A stretch of 64,000 nt of DNA from Flavobacteriales bacterium (GTDB lineage: Bacteria; Bacteroidota; Bacteroidia; Flavobacteriales; Flavobacteriaceae), in contig JAMOVT010000003.1 of NCBI GenBank assembly GCA_027061855.1, positions 1 to 64,000 of the forward strand, read 5' to 3'. How positions within the stretch are numbered: the stretch's first letter is position 1; every line of letters begins with the position of its first letter. Position numbers and translations under genes: made by a program. Below are positions 49,723 to 58,537 of the stretch, one piece after another. The notes beneath the pieces were generated by a model. That model did not search any database, was not told the DNA's origin, and worked only from the letters and a program-made list of their open reading frames with translations.

Positions 49723-52326
49723 TTGGCCAAGAAAGTAACTCCTTTAATGAAGCAATATAATAGCATCAAGGCAAAGTATCCCGATGCTTTATTGCTGTTT
49801 AGAGTAGGTGATTTTTATGAAACTTTTGGTGAAGATGCCATAAAAGCCTCAAAAATTTTAGGGATTGTTCAAACCAAAAGAGGGAATGGAAGTGAATCCG
49901 AGACTGCCCTTGCGGGTTTTCCGCATCATTCACTTAATACATACCTCCCCAAATTGGTGCGTGCCGGATTGCGCGTGGCTATTTGTGATCAATTGGAAGA
50001 TCCCAAATTAACCAAAAAAATTGTCAAACGGGGAGTCACGGAAGTCGTAACTCCGGGAGTCGCTCTCAATGACGATGTGCTCGATGCAAAATCAAATAAC
50101 TTTCTGGCCTCTGTTTATTTCGGAAAAAAGAAGACGGGAATTGCCTTTGTGGATGTTTCTACGGGGGAATTTCTTGTGAGTGAGGGAAACGATGAATACA
50201 TCGATAAACTTTTGAGAAATTTTAATCCGAGTGAAGTGCTTTTTTCTTATTCGGATAAAAATAAATTCATAGAAAAATTCGGTTCCGATTTCCATACTTT
50301 CAAAATGGACGAATGGATTTTTCAGGAAGATTATGCCAACGAACTTTTGTTAAATCATTTTCAAACGGTAAATCTCAAAGGTTTTGGAGTGGAGGATTTG
50401 GAAAATGCACGGATTGCCGCCGGAGCCATTTTACATTATTTGTCAGATGTGAAACAAGACCGGTTGAAACATATCAATCGGATTAATCGCATTCAAGAAG
50501 ACGAATTTGTATGGATGGACCGTTTTACGATACGAAATTTGGAGCTTTACGGTTCCTACCATCAAGATGCAGTTACCCTTCTTGATATCCTTGATCATAC
50601 CGTTACCCCAATGGGTGGAAGAACCTTGAAACGTTGGCTGGCTCTTCCTTTAAAAGATATTAATAAAATAAAAGAAAGACATCAAATCGTCTCGGGTTTT
50701 GTACACTCTCAAAATTTGATTTCGGATATTGAAGCCGAATTGAAACAAATTGGCGATTTGGAACGATTGGTCTCCAAAATATCCACCGGAAAAGTGAATC
50801 CGAGAGAAGTGATTCAATTGATGCGATCCCTAAAAGCCATACGTCCGGTGAAAGATTTTTTGATGCTTGAAAAGAATGAAGCCTTTCAAAAAATTACCGA
50901 ACAAATTCATGATTTGGATTTATTGCAGGAAAAAATAGAGCAAACGATAAATGAAGATGTGCCCGCAAATATTCTCAAAGGTAATGTAATAAGAGAAGGT
51001 GTATCGGAAGAACTTGACGAATTGCGAAATCTTAAAACTTCTGCCAAAGAAATATTGGAACAAATCGTGCAGCGGGAAATGCTGCGCACCGGAATAAGTT
51101 CTTTAAAAATCGGATTTAACAATGTTTTCGGATATTATCTCGAAGTGAGAAATACGCATAAGGATAAAGTTCCGGAAGAATGGATACGCAAGCAAACTCT
51201 CACGGCTGCCGAACGTTATATCACCGAAGAATTAAAAGAGCTGGAAACCAAAATCCTCGGAGCCGAAGAAAAAATAAAGGAGCTGGAACAGCAATTATTT
51301 GGAGCTTTAATCTCTTGGATGCATACTTATATCGAGCCTATTCAGCATAATGCAAAAATGATCGGGCAGATTGATACCTATTTGTCTTTTGCAAAATTGG
51401 CCATACAACAAAATTATACGCTCCCGGAAATGGATATGAGTTTTGAAATCAATATCAAAGACGGAAGACATCCCGTAATAGAGCAACAATTGCCCGAGGA
51501 CGAGGCTTATGTCCCCAATGATATCTTTCTCGACAGGGAACAACAGCAAATCATTATGATTACCGGCCCCAATATGTCGGGGAAATCGGCATTGTTACGT
51601 CAAACCGCTTTGATAGTTCTGATGGCACAAATAGGGAGTTTTGTACCGGCAAAAAATGCCCGTTTGGGAATAGTGGATAAAATTTTCACGCGTGTTGGTG
51701 CCAGTGATAATATTTCACTCGGAGAATCGACTTTTATGATGGAGATGAATGAAACGGCAAGTATTTTAAATAATCTTTCGGAAAGAAGTTTAATATTGCT
51801 GGATGAAATAGGGAGAGGAACCAGTACTTATGACGGAATTTCCATTGCTTGGGCAATAGCCGAATATCTTCATGAACACCCGGCACGTCCCAAAACACTG
51901 TTTGCCACTCATTATCATGAGTTGAATGAAATGACCAAAAGTTTCGAGCGGATTAAAAATTATAATGTTTCCATCCGGGAGGTAGACCAGAATATTATTT
52001 TTATTCGTAAACTGGTGCCGGGAGGAAGCGAACACAGTTTCGGGATACATGTGGCAAAGTTGGCGGGAATGCCTGCCAAGGTAATTCATTCCGCCAATAG
52101 TATTTTAAAGGAATTGGAGAAAACACACCAGAAGGAAAACGCAAAGGAGAAACTTACCGGCAAGCAAAACCCCGAGGGAGTTCAATTGAGCTTTTTTCAA
52201 TTGGATGATCCTTTATTGGAAGAAATACGCGAAGAAATCCTCAAAACCGATATCAACAATCTTACCCCGGTAGAGGCATTGATGAAATTAAATGAAATTA
52301 AAAGAATGTTAACTGGAAAAAAATAA
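49723..52326 (+). CDS. mutS: DNA mismatch repair protein MutS
   Basis: MutS recognises mismatches and small loops in DNA and starts repair. The 867-residue product has all domains: the mismatch-binding VGDFYETFGEDA (Phe-x-Glu, about 28-39), core and clamp, Walker A ITGPNMSGKSALLRQ (about 611-625), Walker B LILLDEIGRGTST (about 689-701) and FATHYHELNE. The start is TTG (49723): the family-typical MAKKVTPLMKQYNSIKAKYP begins there, and the next ATG is eight codons later. The adjacent VTT gene also uses TTG. Confidence 0.97.
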   Translation: MAKKVTPLMKQYNSIKAKYPDALLLFRVGDFYETFGEDAIKASKILGIVQTKRGNGSESETALAGFPHHSLNTYLPKLVRAGLRVAICDQLEDPKLTKKIVKRGVTEVVTPGVALNDDVLDAKSNNFLASVYFGKKKTGIAFVDVSTGEFLVSEGNDEYIDKLLRNFNPSEVLFSYSDKNKFIEKFGSDFHTFKMDEWIFQEDYANELLLNHFQTVNLKGFGVEDLENARIAAGAILHYLSDVKQDRLKHINRINRIQEDEFVWMDRFTIRNLELYGSYHQDAVTLLDILDHTVTPMGGRTLKRWLALPLKDINKIKERHQIVSGFVHSQNLISDIEAELKQIGDLERLVSKISTGKVNPREVIQLMRSLKAIRPVKDFLMLEKNEAFQKITEQIHDLDLLQEKIEQTINEDVPANILKGNVIREGVSEELDELRNLKTSAKEILEQIVQREMLRTGISSLKIGFNNVFGYYLEVRNTHKDKVPEEWIRKQTLTAAERYITEELKELETKILGAEEKIKELEQQLFGALISWMHTYIEPIQHNAKMIGQIDTYLSFAKLAIQQNYTLPEMDMSFEINIKDGRHPVIEQQLPEDEAYVPNDIFLDREQQQIIMITGPNMSGKSALLRQTALIVLMAQIGSFVPAKNARLGIVDKIFTRVGASDNISLGESTFMMEMNETASILNNLSERSLILLDEIGRGTSTYDGISIAWAIAEYLHEHPARPKTLFATHYHELNEMTKSFERIKNYNVSIREVDQNIIFIRKLVPGGSEHSFGIHVAKLAGMPAKVIHSANSILKELEKTHQKENAKEKLTGKQNPEGVQLSFFQLDDPLLEEIREEILKTDINNLTPVEALMKLNEIKRMLTGKK

Positions 52327-52332
52327 TAAATT

Positions 52333-52908
52333 ATGAAAAAAATAAGTCTGATAATCCTATTGATGTTAAGCATAGCCGCTTGCCAAAACCCAAAAAAGGA
52401 AGTAAAAGAGCAAGCCAAACAGGAAGAAAAGGAGATTAAACCCGAAGCGCAATCGGTTGAAAGAAAAGGAGATGAATCGGGGACGGAATTTGTATTGATT
52501 AAAAGTGATTACAGTCCTAAAAAAACCTATTTCCAATTAAAAAGTTATTTGGAAGAACAAGGCATGTACTATCCGCGTTTGATCGATCATCAAACCGCGT
52601 CAAAAAATGCCAATGTAGAAGTGCCCGAAGTTTATTTGGTTGTTTTCGGGAACCCCAAAGAATCGGGAAAATTAATCAAAGAAAATCCCGAAGTAGCACT
52701 TGAATTACCTCAAAAAGCCTTGATTTATCAAGATGAGGAAGGCAGAACTTGGGTATTATATAAAAAAATGGACTACCTCAAAGATCTTTACTCGATTAAA
52801 GATAAAGAAGGAATGTTACAAAAAATGAATCAAACCATGGAAGGTTTTAAACAAGCCGTAGTAAATCCTATTCATACGACACAAATCAAAGACGAAGAGC
52901 TGGAATAA
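52333..52908 (+). CDS. DUF302 domain lipoprotein
   Basis: The 191-residue protein has a lipoprotein signal ending at Cys (LSIAACQN), a charged Lys/Glu linker and a DUF302 domain (about 60-165: TYFQLKSYLEEQGMYYPRL, LVVFGNPKESGKLIKENPEV, ALELPQKALIYQDEEGRTWV). DUF302 is a small alpha/beta fold of unknown function, sometimes linked to metals. It starts seven bases after mutS and ends overlapping the next gene by one base. Confidence 0.82.
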   Translation: MKKISLIILLMLSIAACQNPKKEVKEQAKQEEKEIKPEAQSVERKGDESGTEFVLIKSDYSPKKTYFQLKSYLEEQGMYYPRLIDHQTASKNANVEVPEVYLVVFGNPKESGKLIKENPEVALELPQKALIYQDEEGRTWVLYKKMDYLKDLYSIKDKEGMLQKMNQTMEGFKQAVVNPIHTTQIKDEELE

Positions 52909-53348
52909 TGAATTTAAAAAAGATATTAAAAGACAAAGGCTATCAGGTCGTAAAATTAAAGACCATTCCCTCGGGACATCATTTAATTAAAGCCAAAATC
53001 AATGGAAAAAAAGGGAAATTCATATTGGATACAGGTGCTTCCAATACGGTAATAGCTCAATCCAAAGCCAAGAAATTCCAATTGAAATTAAAGGATACCG
53101 AGCACAAAGCGGCAGGAGCAGGAACGACAGAAATCGATATAAATACCACCGGAAAAAACAGCTTGGAAATAGGCCGTTGGAAAATTAAAAAAATACGTTT
53201 TGTAACGATGGATTTGCAGCATATCAATCAGGCAATGGCTTTATTTGATACAAAAGTGGATGGAATAATCGGTGCCGATGTATTACATGCTGGAAAAGGA
53301 ATTATCCAATACGATAAAGACTTACTTTTTTTAAAATTAGAAGATTAA
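52908..53348 (+). CDS. retropepsin-like aspartic peptidase, single domain
   Basis: The 146-residue protein has one retropepsin half: KFILDTGASNTVIAQSKAKK (about 39-58) with the DTG active site and VDGIIGADVLHAGKGIIQYD as the flap-closing motif. It has no signal peptide, unlike the double-domain protein at 45505, so it may act as a cytoplasmic homodimer. It overlaps the DUF302 gene by one base (TAATG) and precedes thiL by three. Confidence 0.85.
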   Translation: MNLKKILKDKGYQVVKLKTIPSGHHLIKAKINGKKGKFILDTGASNTVIAQSKAKKFQLKLKDTEHKAAGAGTTEIDINTTGKNSLEIGRWKIKKIRFVTMDLQHINQAMALFDTKVDGIIGADVLHAGKGIIQYDKDLLFLKLED

Positions 53349-53351
53349 ACT

Positions 53352-54398
53352 ATGTTGGAAAATAACAAACAACCCAAAACAGACTTGGGTAAATTAGGCG
53401 AATTCGGATTAATAGAAAAATTAACCCGGGATATTAAAATTGTAAATCCGCAGACCATAAAGGGAGTGGGAGATGATGCCGCCGTGATGAATTTTAAAGA
53501 CAAAAATGTCTTGGCATCAACGGATTTATTGGTGGAAGGAGTGCATTTTAACTTAGCCTATCATCCGTTAAAACATTTGGGTTATAAGGCAGCGGTGGTA
53601 AATTTTTCGGACATCTATGCCATGAATGGTTTTGCCAGCCAATTATTAGTGGGATTGGCGGTTTCCAACCGTTTTCCCGTTGAAGCCATTGAGCAGGTGT
53701 TTGAAGGCATCAAATTGGCTTGTCAAATCTACGGTGTGGATTTGGTGGGAGGAGACACTACTTCATCGACATCGGGATTGGTTTTGGCGCCTACGGCAAC
53801 CGGATGGGTGGAGCCGGGTAAAACCGTATATAGAGACGGTGCCGAAAAGAACGATTTAATTGTGGTAACAGGTGATTTAGGTGCCGCTTATATGGGATTA
53901 TTGGTCTTGCAAAGAGAAAATGAAGTATTTAAAGTAAACCCCAAGCATCAACCGGATTTATCTAAATATTCCTATGTAATTGAACGCCAATTAAAACCGG
54001 AGGCAAGGAAAGATATTCCCGTTTTATTGAGAAAACTCGATGTACAGCCCACCTCCATGATTGATATCTCGGATGGATTGTCTTCCGAAATATTACATAT
54101 TACCAAGCAATCCGGCGTAGGAGCGGTAATATATGAAAACAAAATACCCATTGACCCCCAAACTATTTTAACCGCAGAAGAATTTCATATCAGTGAAATT
54201 ACGGCCGCCTTAAATGGAGGGGAAGATTATGAACTTCTTTTTACCATCAAGCAAAAAGATTATGATAAAATCAAAGGCAATCCTAATCTAACTGTAATCG
54301 GCCATATTACAGAAGAGCCGGGGGCTTATTTGATAACCAATGATAACCAAAAATTAGAATTAAAAGCCCAAGGTTGGAATGCTTTGGAAAACGAATAA
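53352..54398 (+). CDS. thiL: thiamine-monophosphate kinase
   Basis: ThiL phosphorylates thiamine phosphate to thiamine diphosphate, the cofactor of KorB. The 348-residue product opens with KLGEFGLIEKLT, has GVGDDAAVM and STDLLVEGVHFN, then VVNFSDIYAMNG and GGDTTSSTSGLVLAPTATGW, and SMIDISDGLSSEILH and NGGEDYELLFT. These are the AIR-synthetase/ThiL motifs for metal and ATP. It continues the compact mutS-DUF302-retropepsin unit. Confidence 0.95.
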   Translation: MLENNKQPKTDLGKLGEFGLIEKLTRDIKIVNPQTIKGVGDDAAVMNFKDKNVLASTDLLVEGVHFNLAYHPLKHLGYKAAVVNFSDIYAMNGFASQLLVGLAVSNRFPVEAIEQVFEGIKLACQIYGVDLVGGDTTSSTSGLVLAPTATGWVEPGKTVYRDGAEKNDLIVVTGDLGAAYMGLLVLQRENEVFKVNPKHQPDLSKYSYVIERQLKPEARKDIPVLLRKLDVQPTSMIDISDGLSSEILHITKQSGVGAVIYENKIPIDPQTILTAEEFHISEITAALNGGEDYELLFTIKQKDYDKIKGNPNLTVIGHITEEPGAYLITNDNQKLELKAQGWNALENE

Positions 54399-54431
54399 AA
54401 ACAAACAAAATCATGATATTCAGGGTTTTGT

Positions 54432-54439
54432 TATCTTTG
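54432..54439 (+). promoter_or_regulatory. -7 box of the polyprenyl synthetase-dnaG unit
   Basis: TATCTTTG, an exact TAnnTTTG match, ends 18 bases before the ATG at 54458. No clear TTTG lies 19-20 bases upstream. Confidence 0.55.
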
Positions 54440-54457
54440 TTTTGAAACCTGAAACCA

Positions 54458-55432
54458 ATGAAAATAACCGAACAGATCAAAGCCCCGGTTTATAAAGAAA
54501 TGGAACGTTTCGAGGATAAATTCCGCGAATCGATGAAAACCAATGTGGTATTGCTCAACCGGATTACCGCCTTTATCGTTTCCCGCAAAGGAAAGCAAAT
54601 GAGGCCTTTGTTTATTTTTTTAACGGCTAAAATGCTATCGGATGCGATTACAGATCGCACCTACCGAGGAGCAAGTGTGGTGGAATTGATTCATACGGCA
54701 ACCTTGGTACATGACGATGTGGTGGATGAAAGCAATTATCGCAGAGGTTTTTTTTCTCTCAATGCCTTATGGAAAAATAAAATTGCGGTTTTAGTAGGTG
54801 ATTTTTTGCTTTCCCGGGGACTTCTTTTGTCCATAGACAATGGTGATTTTGATTTATTGCGTATTATATCCGTTGCGGTAAAAGAAATGAGTGAGGGAGA
54901 ACTCCTACAAATAGAGAAAGCCAGAAAACTCGATATTACCGAAGAAGTTTATTATGAAATTATTCGTCAAAAAACAGCCACTTTGATTGCCGCTTGTACT
55001 GCCATTGGAGCCGCTTCGGTAGGAAGTGACGAACAAACGGTAAAAGATATGCACCGTTTTGGAGAGCTTACGGGAATGGCATTCCAAATGAAAGACGATT
55101 TATTTGACTATTCCGAAGGAGGTATCGGGAAACCCACTGGAATAGATATCAAAGAACAAAAAATGACATTGCCTTTGATTTATACATTGAATAATGTCGG
55201 TCAAAAGGATAAAAAATGGATTATTAATGTGGTGAAAAAGCATCATAAAAACAAGAAAAAAGTACGCGAATTGATTGAGTTTGTCAAGGCACACGGAGGA
55301 ATAGAATATACGATAAACAAAATGAATGAATATAAAAATGAAGCTTTACAAATTCTTGATAAATATCCCGATAATGAAGCCAAAGAGAGTTTAAAATTGA
55401 TGGTAAATTATGTAGTGGAAAGAAAAAAATAA
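54458..55432 (+). CDS. polyprenyl diphosphate synthase (IspB-like)
   Basis: The enzyme makes a long all-trans prenyl diphosphate, likely the menaquinone side chain used by MenA. The 324-residue product has GKQMRPLFIFLTAKM, the first aspartate motif HDDVVDESNYRRG (Asp86, Asp87, Asp90) and the second MKDDLFDYSEG (about 214-223). Chain length cannot be predicted. dnaG follows after nine bases. Confidence 0.92.
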   Translation: MKITEQIKAPVYKEMERFEDKFRESMKTNVVLLNRITAFIVSRKGKQMRPLFIFLTAKMLSDAITDRTYRGASVVELIHTATLVHDDVVDESNYRRGFFSLNALWKNKIAVLVGDFLLSRGLLLSIDNGDFDLLRIISVAVKEMSEGELLQIEKARKLDITEEVYYEIIRQKTATLIAACTAIGAASVGSDEQTVKDMHRFGELTGMAFQMKDDLFDYSEGGIGKPTGIDIKEQKMTLPLIYTLNNVGQKDKKWIINVVKKHHKNKKKVRELIEFVKAHGGIEYTINKMNEYKNEALQILDKYPDNEAKESLKLMVNYVVERKK

Positions 55433-55441
55433 GTTTGCCTG

Positions 55442-57415
55442 ATGATTAAAAGAGAAACTATAGACAAAATCTTTGAAACCGCCCGGGTAGAGGAGGTAAT
55501 CGGTGATTTTGTCAATCTTAAAAGAGCGGGAAGCAATCTGAAAGGTTACAGTCCTTTTAATGAAGAAAAAAGTCCGTCTTTTATGGTTTCTCCGGTCAAG
55601 CAAATTTGGAAGGATTTCAGTTCCGGAAAAGGTGGAAATGTAGTGAGTTTTTTGATGGAACACGAGCATATGACTTATCCAGAAGCTTTGCGTTGGCTGG
55701 CAAAAAAATACAATATAGAAATCGAGGAAACCGAGGAGAATGCCGAAGAGAAGCAGCGCAGGACGGAGCGGGAAAGTTTATTTATCGTTTTGGAATATGC
55801 CAAGGAATGGTATAAAAAACAATTATTTGAGTCGGAAGAAGGAAAATCCATCGGTCTGGGTTATTTTAAGGAACGGGGCTTTCGCCAGGAAACTCTCAAA
55901 ACCTTTGAAACGGGTTTTGCTCCCGACAAAAAGGATGCTTTTACCAAAGAAGCCTTGGCCAAAGGATATAAATTAGACTACCTTATAAAGACCGGAATGA
56001 CCATCGATAGAAACGGTCAACAAATAGACCGTTTTCGCGGGCGTGTAATGTTCCCCATACATAGTTTAAGTGGAAGAGTATTGGGATTTGGCGGTCGTAT
56101 TCTCAATTCTCAAATAAAAACGGCAAAATATATCAATTCCCCCGAATCGGAAGTCTATCATAAAAGCAAGGTGCTTTATGGGATTTTTCAAGCCAAACAA
56201 GAGATTGTGAAAAACGATCAATGTATTTTGGTTGAAGGTTATACCGATGTAATGGCTTTCCATCAATCGGGAATTAAAAATACGGTTGCATCGTCTGGAA
56301 CGGCATTGACTTCCGATCAAATTCACTTGATAAAACGTTTGACAAAAAATATTTTGGTGATTTTTGACGGTGATCCTGCCGGAATACGTGCCGCCTTGCG
56401 GGGAATCGATATGATACTGGAACAAGGAATGAACGTAAAAGTCTTGTTATTGCCGGATGGTGAGGATCCCGATAGTTTTAGTAAAAAAGTTTCATCTGAC
56501 GAACTGCTGTTGTATATTGAAGAAAATGCCCGGGATTTTATCAAATTTAAAGCCGGTTTGTTTAAAGAAGAAGCTTCGGAAGACCCGATTAAAAAAGCAG
56601 AATTAATCAAGAATATCATAGAAAGCATTGCTAAAATTCCCAATCCCATTCAACACGAGATTTATATCAAAGAAGTTTCCGCTTTACTGGGAATATCGGA
56701 AGCAGTATTATTTAAGGAGTTGGCCATCGTGCAGAGAAATCAACAACGTCAAATCGAACGTGATTATCAGCGTAAAAAACAAACGGAAAGTCTAAAACCT
56801 GTTGAGAAAGCTGAAAAAAAGACCGAAATAATCGATAAACGGAGTGTTTTGGAACGTGGCATTATTAAGTTGCTTTTATTGCACGGCACCAAGGAAGTGG
56901 AGATTGAAGATTGGGAAATCAAAGAAATACCCGAGGATAATTCAGAACCTTTGATTGAGAAGTTTAACAAAAAAACCACCGTTGCACAAGAAATCTATTT
57001 GCAATTGCAGGAAGACGAATTGGAATTTTCCAATCCGGTTTTTGCCCGTATCTATGATTTAATTATGCCTAAATTATTGAGTGGAGAAGAAATAGACATA
57101 AGTAAATTACAAGTGAATTTTGATGAAGAAACCGCTAAGGTGATTAGTGATATAATGATGGAAGGAGAGAAATACAAACTGGATGATTGGGAAAAATACG
57201 AGATAGAAGTAAAAAGCGAAGATCAAACTCTTTTTTGGAGTGTGTCCGATTTGGTGTTGAATTTAAGAAGGTTATTGATACAAGATTTAATCAATCAAAC
57301 CAAAGAAGAATTAAAAAAAGAAGACATCAATGCCAGAGAAATTTTGGAGGAAATCAAAGATTATTTGTTTTTATTTAAGGTAGTATCTATGCGGCTTCGT
57401 CGTTTAAGTGCATAA
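55442..57415 (+). CDS. dnaG: DNA primase, with degenerate zinc-binding domain
   Basis: DnaG synthesises RNA primers at the replication fork. The 657-residue product has an N-terminal domain that matches the zinc-binding domain in length and framework (GYSPFNEEKSPSFMVSP, IWKDFSSGKGGN), but the ligands are replaced: Ser37, Asn40, Asp58 and Ser61 sit where Cys, His, Cys, Cys belong. The TOPRIM catalytic core is intact (VEGYTDVMAFHQSG, VIFDGDPAGIRAAL). The C-terminal helicase-binding region follows from about 430. It is expected to be functional, because the same loss seems common in Flavobacteriia (from memory). Confidence 0.95.
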   Translation: MIKRETIDKIFETARVEEVIGDFVNLKRAGSNLKGYSPFNEEKSPSFMVSPVKQIWKDFSSGKGGNVVSFLMEHEHMTYPEALRWLAKKYNIEIEETEENAEEKQRRTERESLFIVLEYAKEWYKKQLFESEEGKSIGLGYFKERGFRQETLKTFETGFAPDKKDAFTKEALAKGYKLDYLIKTGMTIDRNGQQIDRFRGRVMFPIHSLSGRVLGFGGRILNSQIKTAKYINSPESEVYHKSKVLYGIFQAKQEIVKNDQCILVEGYTDVMAFHQSGIKNTVASSGTALTSDQIHLIKRLTKNILVIFDGDPAGIRAALRGIDMILEQGMNVKVLLLPDGEDPDSFSKKVSSDELLLYIEENARDFIKFKAGLFKEEASEDPIKKAELIKNIIESIAKIPNPIQHEIYIKEVSALLGISEAVLFKELAIVQRNQQRQIERDYQRKKQTESLKPVEKAEKKTEIIDKRSVLERGIIKLLLLHGTKEVEIEDWEIKEIPEDNSEPLIEKFNKKTTVAQEIYLQLQEDELEFSNPVFARIYDLIMPKLLSGEEIDISKLQVNFDEETAKVISDIMMEGEKYKLDDWEKYEIEVKSEDQTLFWSVSDLVLNLRRLLIQDLINQTKEELKKEDINAREILEEIKDYLFLFKVVSMRLRRLSA

Positions 57416-57420
57416 GAATT

Positions 57421-58464
57421 ATGAAAAAGATGAAGAAAAAAATAATGGTTTTTCGCTTCTCTGCAATGGGAGATGTGGCAATGACAGTTCCTGTTATAAA
57501 GGCCTTGACGGAACAGAACTCCGAAGTAAAAGTGCAAGTGGTTTCCCGGCCCTTTTTTGCTCCCTTTTTTACTTCTTTGGAAAATGTGGAATTTATTCCC
57601 GCTGATTTTAAAACGGAATATAAAGGATTTCTTGGGCTGATAAAACTATTTGGAAAATTAAAAAATTATTATCCCGATGCCATTGCAGATTTACACGATG
57701 TTTTACGTACTAAAGTTTTGCGGAATTTATTTGGAATCAGCGGAAAACAAGTGGTGTCGATTAATAAAGGACGGAAAGAGAAAAAGGCTTTAACCCGTAA
57801 AAAAAATAAGATATTCAAAACTTTAAAATCAACGCATGAGCGGTATGCGGATGTATTTAGAAAATTAGGATATAAAGTGGATCTGCAAAACACACAGCCT
57901 TTGTCACAACCGGAAATGTCTTCGCAACTTGCTCTTTTTATGCAAACTTTTGAAGGAAATAAAATCATTGGTATTGCCCCATTTGCCGCTCATCGAGGAA
58001 AACAATATCCTTTGGAAAAAATAAAAAAAACAATCGAAATTTTATTGGAAAAAGATCCCGGTTTAAATATTGTTTTAATTGGAGGAGGGAAAGAAGAAAA
58101 AAAGAAGTTGGATGAATTGGAAAAAATCAATCGCAATCGTATCGTCAATATTACGGGAATATTTTCATTTGAAGAAGAATTACAGCTCATTTCACGTTTG
58201 GATAAATTATTGAGTATGGACTCGGGGAATGCACATATTGCCGCATTATTTGGCGTGCCGGTAATCACAATTTGGGGAGCGACTCATCCTTATGCGGGAT
58301 TTGCTCCTTTTGGGCAACCGGAAGAAAACCATATCTTACCCGACAGGAAAAAATATCCCCAATTGCCCACTTCCATTTATGGGAACAAAACTTTTGAAGA
58401 TTTTGAAAAAATTTGGGAGGATATCCATGAGGAAGAAATTGCCGCAAAACTACTAATGAAATAA
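57421..58464 (+). CDS. glycosyltransferase family 9 (heptosyltransferase-like)
   Basis: The 347-residue protein is a GT-B transferase of the ADP-heptose:LPS heptosyltransferase family. It opens FRFSAMGDVAMTVPVIKAL, has APFAAHRGKQYPLEK and ends with SMDSGNAHIAALFGVPVITI and WGATHPYAGFAPFG, the donor-site motifs. It probably extends the LPS core, but the sugar is unknown. It begins six bases after dnaG and may be read with it. Confidence 0.88.
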   Translation: MKKMKKKIMVFRFSAMGDVAMTVPVIKALTEQNSEVKVQVVSRPFFAPFFTSLENVEFIPADFKTEYKGFLGLIKLFGKLKNYYPDAIADLHDVLRTKVLRNLFGISGKQVVSINKGRKEKKALTRKKNKIFKTLKSTHERYADVFRKLGYKVDLQNTQPLSQPEMSSQLALFMQTFEGNKIIGIAPFAAHRGKQYPLEKIKKTIEILLEKDPGLNIVLIGGGKEEKKKLDELEKINRNRIVNITGIFSFEEELQLISRLDKLLSMDSGNAHIAALFGVPVITIWGATHPYAGFAPFGQPEENHILPDRKKYPQLPTSIYGNKTFEDFEKIWEDIHEEEIAAKLLMK

Positions 58465-58537
58465 AACAATGTTAATAATTATAAATTTTTCTTTTTTATT
58501 ATAATTAATTATATATTCGCTATATAAATTCTTTTTT

